From contig LGGM01000008.1 in the NCBI GenBank assembly GCA_001509345.1, positions 1 to 35,861 of the forward strand: a DNA stretch of 35,861 bases, in the 5' to 3' direction. The stretch is from Clostridiales bacterium 38_11 (lineage in GTDB: Bacteria > Bacillota > Clostridia > Tissierellales > Dethiosulfatibacteraceae). The stretch's first letter is position 1. Each line of letters opens with the position of its first letter. The position numbers were made by a program, and so were the translations under genes. The notes beneath the pieces were generated by a model, which saw only the letters and a program-made list of their open reading frames with translations, was not told the origin of the DNA and ran no database searches. Below are positions 18,327-26,463 of this stretch, piece after piece.

Positions 18327-18667
18327 AAAACTGTTTGTTTTGCAAAATCGCCAATCAAGAAATACCATCAGAGATTGTGTACGAGAATGATGATATACTG
18401 GCTTTTAACGATATTAATCCACAATCACCTGTTCATGTTCTGATCATACCAAAAACCCATATTTCATCTCTAAATCAGATTGATCATTCTAATAGTGAGG
18501 TCGTTCTCAGCGTGTTTGAAGCCATACCTTTAATTGCAAAAAAAATGGGTATATTTGAATCTGGATATCGGGTGGTATCCAATTGTGGAGTTGACGGAAT
18601 GCAGTCTGTGGACCATGTGCATTTTCATGTTTTGGGCAAGAGACTGATGAACTGGCCACCGGGTTAG
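18323..18667 (+). CDS. HIT-family nucleotide hydrolase (HinT-like)
   Basis: The 114-residue histidine-triad protein has CLFCKI at the start, PVHVLIIPKTHISSL in the middle and the catalytic triad HVHFHV (H98, H100, H102). Such proteins hydrolyse nucleoside phosphoramidates and acyl-adenylates. The GTG start at 18323 overlaps the mtaB TGA and is preceded by GGAGGTGA. It is the last gene of the dnaK-region transcript; a strong new promoter follows. Confidence 0.93.
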   Translation: MKNCLFCKIANQEIPSEIVYENDDILAFNDINPQSPVHVLIIPKTHISSLNQIDHSNSEVVLSVFEAIPLIAKKMGIFESGYRVVSNCGVDGMQSVDHVHFHVLGKRLMNWPPG

Positions 18668-18683
18668 ACCTGAAAAATAACAG

Positions 18684-18712
18684 TTGAAAATAATTTTTAG
18701 TTAATGTATAAT
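18684..18712 (+). promoter_or_regulatory. Sigma-A promoter of rpsU-yqeY
   Basis: TTGAAA and a perfect TATAAT are separated by 17 bases. The predicted leader of about 48 bases contains the 10-bp palindrome ACAATATTGT (18736-18745) and a very strong ribosome binding site. Confidence 0.8.
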
Positions 18713-18766
18713 GTACAAGTGCAATTTGAGATAAGACAATATTGTATTATGAGGGGAGGGTCGCAG

Positions 18767-18955
18767 ATGACAGAGGTTAAAGTAAGAGAAAATGAATCTT
18801 TGGATAATGCATTGAAGAGATTTAAACGACAATGCGCTATCACTGGCGTTCTTTCTGAAGTAAGGAAAAGAGAGCACTACGAAAAGCCAAGCGTGAAGAG
18901 AAAGAAAAAGGCTGAAGCTGCCAAGAGAAAGAAAAACAAAAAGATTGGTAAATAA
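18767..18955 (+). CDS. rpsU: Small ribosomal subunit protein bS21
   Basis: The 62-residue basic protein contains the S21 hallmarks [14 protein letters not shown] and [23 protein letters not shown]21 sits near the 3' end of 16S rRNA and helps mRNA binding. The ATG at 18767 is preceded by GGGGAGGG; upstream in-frame codons precede this site and are rejected. It is a few residues longer at the C terminus (KNKKIGK) than the common 57-58 residues. Confidence 0.97.
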   Translation: MTEVKVRENESLDNALKRFKRQCAITGVLSEVRKREHYEKPSVKRKKKAEAAKRKKNKKIGK

Positions 18956-18968
18956 TTGAGGTGAAGGT

Positions 18969-19412
18969 ATGTCTTTAAAAGAGAAGCTTATGGAAGACTT
19001 AAAGGCTTCAATGAAAAATAAAGACAAGGTAAGAAAAAACACTGTAACCATGATTAGAGCTGCAGCTAAACAAATGGAAGTTGACAACAGAGTGGATCCG
19101 ACCGATGATGATATCATCGGCATAATCGCAAAACAGGTGAAACAGAAAAAAGACAGTATAGACGACTTCAAAGCTGGGAATAGGGAAGACTTGGTTACAC
19201 TTACTGAAGAGGAGATTGCTATTTTAACTGAATATTTGCCTGAACAGCTTAGCCTGGAGGCATTGGAAGAAATAGTGGTTAATGCTATCAAAGAAACCAA
19301 TGCACAATCCAAGAAAGACATGGGCAAAATCATGGGGAAAATAATGCCCCTGATTAAAGGCAAAGCCGATGGCAAGCAGGTTAATGAAATAGTTTCGAAA
19401 TACTTAAGTTAA
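18969..19412 (+). CDS. yqeY: GatB/YqeY domain protein
   Basis: The 147-residue helical protein matches YqeY: SLKEKLMEDLKASMKNKDK at the start, an EEIAILTEYLPEQL segment, and MGKIMGKIMPLIKGKADGK near the end. The family shares a domain with the tail of GatB, which binds tRNA in the amidotransferase; the role of the free-standing protein is not established. The site GAGGTGAAGG is just upstream. rpsU-yqeY is a conserved pair. Confidence 0.93.
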   Translation: MSLKEKLMEDLKASMKNKDKVRKNTVTMIRAAAKQMEVDNRVDPTDDDIIGIIAKQVKQKKDSIDDFKAGNREDLVTLTEEEIAILTEYLPEQLSLEALEEIVVNAIKETNAQSKKDMGKIMGKIMPLIKGKADGKQVNEIVSKYLS

Positions 19413-19437
19413 AAAAAGACCCTAGGGTCTTTTTTTA
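19411..19437. terminator. Bidirectional terminator between yqeY and deoD
   Basis: The perfect palindrome AGACCCTAGGGTCT is flanked by seven A on the left and seven T on the right, so it can terminate transcription from both directions. It overlaps the end of both genes. Confidence 0.9.
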
Positions 19438-20133
19438 TGCCAATTCCAATGCTATTTCCATCATATCTGTCAGCGTTTTTTCTCTTTCTTCCGAAGTTGT
19501 CATTGTATGATTCGTCAGGCTGTCGCTAACAGTGAGAATAGCCAATGCATTTGCTCCGAGTTTGGCAGCATTCATGTAGAGGGCTGCTGCTTCCATTTCA
19601 ACCCCTAGGACGCCCAAAGCTGCCCACTTTTTCCAAACATCCGGGTTAGCGTCATAGAAAATGTCATTGGACAGTATATTGCCAATCACTACGGGGATTT
19701 TCTTTTGATCTGCTGTGCGCTTTGCTTTTTCTAGTAGTTTATAAGAAGCGGTTGGCGCATAGGTTCCGGGCAGACCATATTGAGAAGCGAAATTTGAGTT
19801 GGTGGACGCGCTCATGGCCAAAATAACATCCCTTACCTTTACATTTTTCTGGAACGAACCACAAGATCCGATTCTGATTAGATTTTTGACACCATAGTCC
19901 ATTATAAGTTCATGTGAATATATCCCAATTGAGGGCATGCCCATTCCTGTCCCTTGAACTGAGACTTTTTTACCTTTATAATTACCTGTATAACCATACA
20001 TACCCCGAACTTCACTGTAGCAAAAGTAATCATCGAGATATTTTTCTGCTAAAAATCTAGCCCTTAAAGGATCACCGGGCAAAAGTATAGTTTCTGCAAT
20101 TTCTCCTTTTTTAGCACCAATATGTATTGTCAT
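19435..20133 (-). CDS. deoD: Purine-nucleoside phosphorylase, DeoD type
   Basis: The 232-residue PNP has HIGAKKGEIAETILLPGDP at the N terminus, the GTGMGMPS phosphate-binding segment, IRIGSCGSF, and GVEMEAAALY for ribose binding. It splits purine (deoxy)nucleosides with phosphate for salvage. The ATG is preceded by GGAGGTG. It is a single gene transcribed against its neighbours, from a promoter divergent from phoH. In B. subtilis this interval between yqeY and phoH holds yqfA-yqfD, so deoD appears to be an insertion or replacement. Codon use looks like its neighbours. Confidence 0.96.
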   Translation of the reverse strand: MTIHIGAKKGEIAETILLPGDPLRARFLAEKYLDDYFCYSEVRGMYGYTGNYKGKKVSVQGTGMGMPSIGIYSHELIMDYGVKNLIRIGSCGSFQKNVKVRDVILAMSASTNSNFASQYGLPGTYAPTASYKLLEKAKRTADQKKIPVVIGNILSNDIFYDANPDVWKKWAALGVLGVEMEAAALYMNAAKLGANALAILTVSDSLTNHTMTTSEEREKTLTDMMEIALELA

Positions 20134-20151
20134 AATAACACCTCCAAATTC

Positions 20152-20180
20152 ATTTTAACAAAACTTTCGGAGATATACAA
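20152..20180 (-). promoter_or_regulatory. Sigma-A promoter of deoD
   Basis: On the minus strand TTGTAT and TAAAAT are separated by 17 bases, ending 18 bases before the deoD start codon. Confidence 0.6.
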
Positions 20181-20221
20181 TTTTTTATAATTTTGTTTGT
20201 ATAGAAATATGTTTGGGCATA

Positions 20222-20230
20222 TGATATTAT
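20222..20230 (+). promoter_or_regulatory. Possible extended -10 promoter for the phoH operon
   Basis: TGATATTAT fits an extended -10 element about 30 bases before the phoH start; no good -35 box is seen at 17-18 bases. A promoter is needed in this divergent gap, but its exact position is uncertain. Confidence 0.4.
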
Positions 20231-20261
20231 TGATTAAACAGACATACCTAACGGAGGATAA

Positions 20262-21233
20262 ATGGAACAATTTGAAAAACAGATTCAATTGGAAAACAGC
20301 AATTTAGTCCCGCTTATTTTTGGGCAGATGGATAAGAACCTGAAACAAATCAAAGAGCTTTTTAAAATAGATTTGCTGGTCAGAGAAGATATATTGAAGA
20401 TAATTGGGAAAAAGGATGATGTGGAGACGGTCACCAAACTGCTTGAGGATATCATAAACGGGTTTAAGGATGAGGGCTTCTTGCCGGAATCAAAGTTCAA
20501 TTATCTTCTAAAATACTATGCAGAGGGCAATGTAGAGAGAGTGGGGGATTATTTAAACGATGTAATTACTGTGACGTCATTGGGTAAGATGATCAAACCC
20601 AAAACCATAGGTCAGAAGATTTATATCAATAATATCAGAAAAGACGATATTGTCTTTGGCATCGGTCCTGCCGGAACGGGAAAAACATACCTGGCAGTTG
20701 CAATGGCGGTGGATGCTTTCAGAAAAAAAGAAGTGGATAGGATTATTTTGACAAGACCGGCAGTAGAGGCTGGTGAGAAGCTTGGGTTTTTACCAGGGGA
20801 TCTCCAGGAGAAGGTTGATCCTTACTTGAGACCTCTATATGATGCTATGTTTGAAATCATGGGTGCTGAGAACTATTTGAAATACCTGGAAAAGGGATTG
20901 ATTGAAGTAGCACCACTAGCTTACATGAGAGGGAGAACCATTGATTCGGCATTTATCATACTTGACGAAGCACAAAACACAACCAAGGAGCAGATGAAGA
21001 TGTTTTTGACTAGACTTGGCTATGGCTCAAGAGCTGTTGTGACAGGAGATGTAACGCAGATTGACCTGCCTATGGGAAAGAAATCAGGACTGAAGGAAGT
21101 GGAGATAATTCTTAAAAACGTTGAGGGTATCGGATTTGTATACTTTGACAAAAAAGATGTGGTGCGGCATAAGCTGGTTCAGGATATTATTAGGGCCTAT
21201 GAGATTTATGAGAATAAAGGGATGGATCAATAG
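20262..21233 (+). CDS. phoH: PhoH-like ATPase
   Basis: The 323-residue protein has an N-terminal KH-like region and a P-loop domain with Walker A GPAGTGKT (135-142), TRPAVEAGEKLGFLPGDL and Walker B FIILDEAQNT (231-240). PhoH ATPases are usually encoded beside ybeY and are thought to act in RNA metabolism; the precise reaction is unsettled. The site CGGAGG precedes the ATG. It heads phoH-ybeY-DUF3048-cdd-era-recO and is two bases from ybeY, with no pgpH gene between them. Confidence 0.95.
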   Translation: MEQFEKQIQLENSNLVPLIFGQMDKNLKQIKELFKIDLLVREDILKIIGKKDDVETVTKLLEDIINGFKDEGFLPESKFNYLLKYYAEGNVERVGDYLNDVITVTSLGKMIKPKTIGQKIYINNIRKDDIVFGIGPAGTGKTYLAVAMAVDAFRKKEVDRIILTRPAVEAGEKLGFLPGDLQEKVDPYLRPLYDAMFEIMGAENYLKYLEKGLIEVAPLAYMRGRTIDSAFIILDEAQNTTKEQMKMFLTRLGYGSRAVVTGDVTQIDLPMGKKSGLKEVEIILKNVEGIGFVYFDKKDVVRHKLVQDIIRAYEIYENKGMDQ

Positions 21234-21235
21234 AA

Positions 21236-21688
21236 ATGGAGATACTGATTGATGTAAGAAAAGAAGGATTTGGTTTAAAGGAATCGTTGACGGAACTGAT
21301 AGACCGTGTAGCTGAACAGACATTGGAGCATCTTAACAAGGGAAAAAATTTCGAGATCAGCATATCCTTTGTTACAAATGAGGAAATCAGAGAGTTGAAT
21401 AAAACTTATTTAGGCAACGATTACGTTACGGATGTTCTTTCTTTTCCAATGGAGGACGAATTCGGGTCTGATTATGACAATACTGTTCTGGGAGATGTTG
21501 TTATCTCAATCGATAAAATTAGGGAACAGGCGGAGGAATTCAATCATTCCTTCGAGAGAGAACTTGCCTATCTGTTTGTTCATTCTCTTTTACATTTATT
21601 TGGTTATGATCACATAAATGAACAAGACAAGGACATCATGCGAAATGAGGAAAAATCTATTATGGACAAATTAAAGATATACAAATAA
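21236..21688 (+). CDS. ybeY: Endoribonuclease YbeY, rRNA maturation factor
   Basis: The 150-residue protein carries the UPF0054 zinc site HSLLHLFGYDH (H116, H120, H126) and the preceding TDVLSFPM segment. YbeY is a metal-dependent RNase used in 16S rRNA 3'-end maturation and ribosome quality control and works with Era, encoded three genes downstream. It starts two bases after the phoH stop. Confidence 0.96.
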   Translation: MEILIDVRKEGFGLKESLTELIDRVAEQTLEHLNKGKNFEISISFVTNEEIRELNKTYLGNDYVTDVLSFPMEDEFGSDYDNTVLGDVVISIDKIREQAEEFNHSFERELAYLFVHSLLHLFGYDHINEQDKDIMRNEEKSIMDKLKIYK

Positions 21689-21705
21689 ATATTACTGGAG
21701 AATCT

Positions 21706-22797
21706 ATGCTAAGAAGAATGATTTTGGCTTTAATTATTGTCGCTGTGTTGTCTTCATGCAACAATGGCCAAAATACCTCGACCGAAGATACAACTGTGTC
21801 TGAGCAACCTACAGCGACTCAAATAGAGGAAACAACAACACTACCCACAGAGACAGAACCAGAGATAATTGTCAAAGAAGGTGTTCCATCTCCAATCAGC
21901 GGTCTTTACTATCCCCAGGAGTTAACGGAATTGAGACCTGTGGCTGTTGTATTTGACAATCATCCATCTTCCAGATGGCAGGCAGGAATCTCTAAAGCTG
22001 AAATTGTTTATGAGTGTGAGGTTGAAGGACCTTTTACCAGATATCTGGCTGTTTTTCTATCAGAAGCGCCGGAGCACATAGGACCGGTCAGAAGCGCCAG
22101 ACCTTATTTTCTGACATTTGCCCTAGAATTTGATGCTGTCTTTGTGCACGTGGGCGGAAGCAATGAGGCATTACGCAATATCAGAGATTACCAGATGGCC
22201 AACATTAGCGGTATGACAAGCGGTGAATTCTGGCGCTACTATAAGACAGGTAAAGAAGCTCCCAACAATATGTATACAGCGATGAAAAACATCAGGAGTG
22301 CACAAAGCTATATGAATTACAGGCAGGCAGGCAATTATGAGTCCTGGAATTTTTCTGAAGATCAATATCCGCTGTCTGACGTCTATGATAGCAAAAGTGT
22401 GAATTCTTTTTCAATCACTTATAATGAAAACTACAATGTCCGATATGATTTTAATGAGGATATGGGCAAATACAATCGTTATGTCAATGATAAGCAGCAG
22501 GTCGATGAGTATTATGAGGATGAAATAATGGCAACCAATATCATTATTCAGAAGCTAAAAAAAGCGGTGCTGGATAATGAAGGCAGACTAGCTTTGTATA
22601 ATATTTCGAAAGGTGAAGGTTATTACATCAGTAATGGCGAAATGATCGAAATAAGCTGGGAAAAGACCGGTATCAGAAGCCGGACCGTTTACACAGATAA
22701 AAATGGAAACGAAATATTGCTGAATCCGGGTCAGACTTGGATTCAGGTAATATCACAAAATAGCATTTTAGGATTTGAGGAGAGTTTGGATGGATGA
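21706..22797 (+). CDS. DUF3048 (YerB-like) lipoprotein
   Basis: The 363-residue secreted protein has a lipoprotein signal, MLRRMILALIIVAVLSSC, with lipidation cysteine C18. A Thr/Glu-rich linker (about 22-52) and a DUF3048 domain with RPVAVVFDNHPSSRWQAG, EHIGPVRSARPYF and VHVGGSNEAL follow. It should be tethered to the outer face of the membrane. The biochemical function of DUF3048 is not known to me. It overlaps cdd by eight bases and sits where dgkA is found in B. subtilis, so it is expressed with ribosome-assembly genes. Signal and family are clear; the role is open. Confidence 0.88.
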   Translation: MLRRMILALIIVAVLSSCNNGQNTSTEDTTVSEQPTATQIEETTTLPTETEPEIIVKEGVPSPISGLYYPQELTELRPVAVVFDNHPSSRWQAGISKAEIVYECEVEGPFTRYLAVFLSEAPEHIGPVRSARPYFLTFALEFDAVFVHVGGSNEALRNIRDYQMANISGMTSGEFWRYYKTGKEAPNNMYTAMKNIRSAQSYMNYRQAGNYESWNFSEDQYPLSDVYDSKSVNSFSITYNENYNVRYDFNEDMGKYNRYVNDKQQVDEYYEDEIMATNIIIQKLKKAVLDNEGRLALYNISKGEGYYISNGEMIEISWEKTGIRSRTVYTDKNGNEILLNPGQTWIQVISQNSILGFEESLDG

Positions 22798-23194
22798 TAA
22801 AAAAATGATTGAATTGGCTTTGGAGGCTAGAGAAAATGCTTATGTACCGTATTCCAAGTTTAAAGTCGGGGCAGTTGTGTTAACGAAGGATGGACGGATT
22901 TTTACAGGATGCAACATAGAATCAGCCTCATTCACACCTACCATTTGTGCTGAAAGAACAGCATTGTCAAAGGCTATATCTGAAGGCTATCGGAATATCG
23001 ACACAATAGTTGTGGTGGGAAGCCTGGAAAAGATATCTTTTCCGTGTGGTGTGTGCCGTCAGTTCATCCGAGAGTTTGGTAAGAATATAAGAATAATATC
23101 AGCCACAAGTACGGAAAATTATGAGGTTTATACGATAGAAGATTTATTGCCGAAAAGTTTCGGCCCGGAGGATTTAGAACATGGCAACATTTAA
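22790..23194 (+). CDS. cdd: Cytidine deaminase
   Basis: The 135-residue homotetrameric-type deaminase has AYVPYSKFKVGA, the catalytic TICAERTAL (C53, E55) and FPCGVCRQ (C86, C89) providing the zinc ligands. It converts cytidine and deoxycytidine to (deoxy)uridine. The ATG at 22790 is preceded by GAGGAG seven bases upstream; an in-frame TTG at 22775 overlaps that site. It overlaps both neighbours (DUF3048 by 8, era by 14 bases). cdd-era-recO is a conserved Firmicutes order. Confidence 0.96.
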   Translation: MDDKKMIELALEARENAYVPYSKFKVGAVVLTKDGRIFTGCNIESASFTPTICAERTALSKAISEGYRNIDTIVVVGSLEKISFPCGVCRQFIREFGKNIRIISATSTENYEVYTIEDLLPKSFGPEDLEHGNI

Positions 23195-24071
23195 ATCGGG
23201 ATTTGCAACTGTTGTAGGCCGACCAAATGTCGGTAAATCAACGCTGATCAACTATATGGTTGGAGAAAAAATACTTATTATGTCAGATAAGCCGCAAACA
23301 ACAAGAAACAAGATTAAAGCGGTTGTTACTGACGAGGAATCACAGATTGTGTTTATAGATACGCCTGGGATACACAAGGCTAAAAACAAATTGGGGAATT
23401 TCATGGCTTCAGAAATCAACGAGGCTATGGGAGAGATGGACGTTCTTATTTTCATGACCGATGAGAAGAATAAATTGGGACCTGGAGACAAATATATCAT
23501 CGAGCAGATACAAGACTTTAAGATGCCTAAAATAGCCCTGGTCAACAAATCTGACATATACAAGGATAACCTGTCAGTAGAAGCGGAAATAACTGAAATG
23601 GATATCTTTGATAAGGTTCTGCGCATTTCTGCCACTGGCGGTATGAATGTTCAGGAGGTTGTTGCATTCATTAAGAATAATATAGAGGAAGGTCCACAGT
23701 ATTTTCCTGAAGACTATATAACGGATCGACCGGAATGGTTTGTCATATCTGAACTGATCAGAGAGAAAGCGCTTCAATTTCTACAAGACGAGATTCCACA
23801 TGGTGTTGGTGTTCTCATTGAGAAGATTGAACAGCGAGAGAACAAAGACATGATGGATGTATTCGCAGTCATCATGTGCGAGAAAAAATCCCATAAAGGT
23901 ATGATAATCGGCAAAGAAGGCTCAAAGCTGAGGGAAATAGGTGAGAGTGCCAGAATGGATATTGAAAGATTGCTAGGGACCAAGGTTTATCTGAAGCTTT
24001 GGGTCAAAATAAGCAAGAACTGGCGGGACGATGAGAGGATACTTCGAGAATTGGGATATAAGAGCTGGTGA
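23181..24071 (+). CDS. era: GTPase Era
   Basis: The 296-residue protein has GRPNVGKS (13-20), DTPGIH at D60, NKSD (122-125) and a C-terminal KH domain with HKGMIIGKEGSKLREIG. Era binds the 3' end of 16S rRNA and checks 30S maturation. Its GGAGG site lies inside the cdd coding region, ten bases before the ATG. It follows cdd and precedes recO as in most Firmicutes. Confidence 0.97.
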   Translation: MATFKSGFATVVGRPNVGKSTLINYMVGEKILIMSDKPQTTRNKIKAVVTDEESQIVFIDTPGIHKAKNKLGNFMASEINEAMGEMDVLIFMTDEKNKLGPGDKYIIEQIQDFKMPKIALVNKSDIYKDNLSVEAEITEMDIFDKVLRISATGGMNVQEVVAFIKNNIEEGPQYFPEDYITDRPEWFVISELIREKALQFLQDEIPHGVGVLIEKIEQRENKDMMDVFAVIMCEKKSHKGMIIGKEGSKLREIGESARMDIERLLGTKVYLKLWVKISKNWRDDERILRELGYKSW

Positions 24072-24074
24072 TTT

Positions 24075-24800
24075 ATGAGCTTTGAGGATGAAATCATCGT
24101 ATTAAAAGAGGTCCAGTATAAGGACTATGACAAAATTCTTCAGTGTTTCAGTAAAAAAAACGGGAAAATACAAGTGATGGCCAGAAACGCCAGGAGAGCG
24201 AACAATGAAAACATGTCTGTTGCGCAGATTATGAATCATTCCATAGTCAATATCTATCTGAACAAGGATATGTATATTCTGACGAATGGGTCTGTTATCA
24301 ATCATTTTTATGAGCTACGCAATAATTTCGAAAGCTATGTGTATGGCAACTATATTCTGGAAATCCTGAATCATGTTTTACAGGAGAATGAAAATTACAG
24401 CAAAATTTTCGACATGTCTGTCAAAATACTTCTGATGCTTGTGCATCACCCTGACAAAATGAACTATTTCATTGCCGCTTACGAGATCAAACTCATCAGT
24501 ATCTTGGGATATAAGCCGGAACTGGATAGCTGCAGCCATTGTGGTGGAAACGAGAAGGCATTTCTATTCTCTATCGAAGAGGGTGGGATTGTCTGTAAAA
24601 AATGTACATCACAGCAATTAGGATTGAGTGTTTCGCTTGAAGATATAGCAGCCATCAAGAGCCTGATAGGCACTAGATTCGATGATATCAAAAGTTTGAG
24701 CCATATCAGCAATAGGGCTCTGTACATTATAAATGCCTATTTTAATCATTATGTCGGGAAGGATAATTTTAAATCATTGAAGTTGATTAATAACAAATAA
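24075..24800 (+). CDS. recO: DNA repair protein RecO
   Basis: The 241-residue protein has the N-terminal OB fold (IVLKEVQYKDYDKILQCF), a helical domain, and a zinc site CSHCGG...CKKC (about residues 154-177). RecO helps RecA displace SSB in gap repair. It starts three bases after era with a weak ribosome binding site (GGTG) and probably depends on translational coupling. It ends the phoH operon; I see no strong terminator before the glyS promoter. Confidence 0.93.
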   Translation: MSFEDEIIVLKEVQYKDYDKILQCFSKKNGKIQVMARNARRANNENMSVAQIMNHSIVNIYLNKDMYILTNGSVINHFYELRNNFESYVYGNYILEILNHVLQENENYSKIFDMSVKILLMLVHHPDKMNYFIAAYEIKLISILGYKPELDSCSHCGGNEKAFLFSIEEGGIVCKKCTSQQLGLSVSLEDIAAIKSLIGTRFDDIKSLSHISNRALYIINAYFNHYVGKDNFKSLKLINNK

Positions 24801-24803
24801 TTA

Positions 24804-24832
24804 TTGACATCACCTAATTATGATGGTAGATT
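24804..24832 (+). promoter_or_regulatory. Sigma-A promoter of the glyS T-box transcript
   Basis: A consensus TTGACA and TAGATT are separated by 17 bases. The predicted start near 24839 gives a leader of about 215 bases, as expected for a T-box. Confidence 0.7.
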
Positions 24833-24838
24833 AATGTT

Positions 24839-25039
24839 AATTATACAATGCTGTGATTGAGAAGAGTATTTGGTTTTATAATATAGAGATTTAGGGACGG
24901 TGGAAACCTAATTTGTTGAACTGTAAGAAGGGAGCTCATGAGCATATACTACTAAAGAGGACTTCATTGATGTCAAGTAGGGTGGAACCGCGGAATTTTA
25001 CTTTCGTCCCTATGTTCGGGATGGAAGTTTTTATTTTTT
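24839..25039 (+). promoter_or_regulatory. T-box riboswitch leader of glyS
   Basis: The T-box core AGGGTGGAACCGCGG occurs at 24979-24993. The UGGA in its bulge is complementary to the UCCA 3' ends of both tRNA-Gly genes in this window, including the discriminator base. A Stem I region with AGAAGAGTA (24861-24868) and a distal hairpin TTAGG/CCTAA (24891-24911) precede it. A terminator helix (25000-25028) followed by a T run ends it. Uncharged tRNA-Gly should favour the antiterminator and raise glyS expression. I could not place a convincing GGN specifier triplet by eye. Confidence 0.93.
25000..25039 (+). terminator. Regulated terminator of the glyS T-box
   Basis: The stem ACTTTCGTCCC / GGGATGGAAGT with a seven-base loop is followed by a long T-rich run. 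It is the conditional terminator that competes with the T-box antiterminator. Confidence 0.85.
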
Positions 25040-25053
25040 GAAAGGAGAATCAT

Positions 25054-26451
25054 ATGGCAAATATTCAAAAGAATAATTTGGAAAAAGTGATATCATTATC
25101 TAAAAGCAGAGGAATCATTTTCCCAGGCTCAGAGATTTATGGCGGCCTAGCTAACACATGGGATTATGGTCCGATTGGTGTTGAAATAAAAAACAACGTA
25201 AAAAAAACATGGTGGCAAAAATTTGTGCAAGGAAGCGAATTCAATGTAGGTCTTGATTCTGCAATTCTTATGAATCCGAGAACATGGGAGGCTTCAGGGC
25301 ATGTTGGCGGTTTCAATGACCCTCTGATGGATTGTAAGAATTGCCAGTCAAGATTCAGAGCGGATAAATTGATTGAGGAATTTCTAAGAAAAAAGGAAGA
25401 TCTGGAAACTGTCGTTGATGGCTGGTCGAACACTCAGATGGAAAACTACATACTTGAAAACAGCATACAATGTCCAGAGTGCAATAGCAAAGAATTTACG
25501 AAAATCAGGCAATTCAATCTCATGTTCAAGACCTATCAAGGCGTGACAGAAGGGTCACAGTCTGAAATATTTCTGAGACCTGAAACTGCCCAGGGCATTT
25601 TTGTCAATTTCAAGAATGTAGTAAGAGCATCCAGAAAAAAGGTACCTTTTGGGATAGGGCAAATCGGAAAGTCATTCAGAAATGAAATAACACCCGGCAA
25701 CTTCATTTTCAGAACCAGGGAATTCGAGCAGATGGAGCTGGAGTTCTTCTGCAAGCCCGGTGAGGATCTTGACTGGTACAATTATTGGAAAGAATTCTGT
25801 ATGAACTGGTTGCTGGCTCTTGGCATGACAAAGGAGAACGTCAGATTCAGAGATCACGGTGAAGAAGAGCTTTCACATTACAGCAATGCAACCACTGATA
25901 TTGAGTACCTGTTTCCATTTGGATGGGGTGAATTGTGGGGTATTGCCGATAGAACAGATTTCGATCTGAAGCAGCATCAGGAATTCTCGGGAGAAAGCTT
26001 CAAGTACAAGGACCCAGTTACTAATGAGGAGTATATTCCATATTGCATTGAGCCATCAGTTGGAGTAGATAGGGTACTGTTAGCTTTTCTGATAGATGCC
26101 TATAATGAAGAGGTATTAGAGGATGGGTCAGAAAGGATTGTACTAAAACTGCATCCAGCGCTTTCTGCCTTCAAAGCCGCTATATTTCCACTGACTAAAA
26201 AACTTAGAGATCCTGCTATGGAATTGTTTAAGGATTTGTCTCATTATATCAATGTGGATTATGATGAGGCCGGTAGTATCGGAAAACGGTACAGAAGACA
26301 CGATGAGATAGGAACACCATACTGCATAACATATGATTTCGATTCTCTGGAGGATCACTGTGTAACCGTAAGATTCAGAGATACAATGGAACAAAAAAGA
26401 ATTAAAATTGAGGAATTGACACACTTTATTTTGAAGCAGCTCAAATTTTAG
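25054..26451 (+). CDS. glyS: Glycyl-tRNA synthetase, single-chain (alpha2) type
   Basis: The 465-residue class II synthetase has [20 protein letters not shown] at the N terminus, a cysteine pair CKNC and CPEC forming a probable zinc site, motif 2 SFRNEI, the [17 protein letters not shown] segment and motif 3 GVDRVLLAF, then an anticodon-binding domain. It is the dimeric type shared with archaea and eukaryotes, not the alpha2-beta2 glyQ/glyS of B. subtilis. AAAGGAG lies six bases before the ATG. It is controlled by the T-box leader. The next gene lies 12 bases downstream in the same reading frame. Confidence 0.96.
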   Translation: MANIQKNNLEKVISLSKSRGIIFPGSEIYGGLANTWDYGPIGVEIKNNVKKTWWQKFVQGSEFNVGLDSAILMNPRTWEASGHVGGFNDPLMDCKNCQSRFRADKLIEEFLRKKEDLETVVDGWSNTQMENYILENSIQCPECNSKEFTKIRQFNLMFKTYQGVTEGSQSEIFLRPETAQGIFVNFKNVVRASRKKVPFGIGQIGKSFRNEITPGNFIFRTREFEQMELEFFCKPGEDLDWYNYWKEFCMNWLLALGMTKENVRFRDHGEEELSHYSNATTDIEYLFPFGWGELWGIADRTDFDLKQHQEFSGESFKYKDPVTNEEYIPYCIEPSVGVDRVLLAFLIDAYNEEVLEDGSERIVLKLHPALSAFKAAIFPLTKKLRDPAMELFKDLSHYINVDYDEAGSIGKRYRRHDEIGTPYCITYDFDSLEDHCVTVRFRDTMEQKRIKIEELTHFILKQLKF

Positions 26452-26463
26452 GGGTGTGATCTT

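Noticed and set aside
18736-18745. Palindrome ACAATATTGT in the rpsU leader as an operator
   Set aside because: It is short and AT-rich, lies downstream of the -10 box, and has no second copy or known matching regulator; too weak to call.
18701-19375. A 224-codon open frame on the minus strand across rpsU and yqeY
   Set aside because: It is the antisense shadow of two well-recognised genes with their own ribosome binding sites, and its protein is low-complexity (Ser/Leu/Phe-rich) with no motif.
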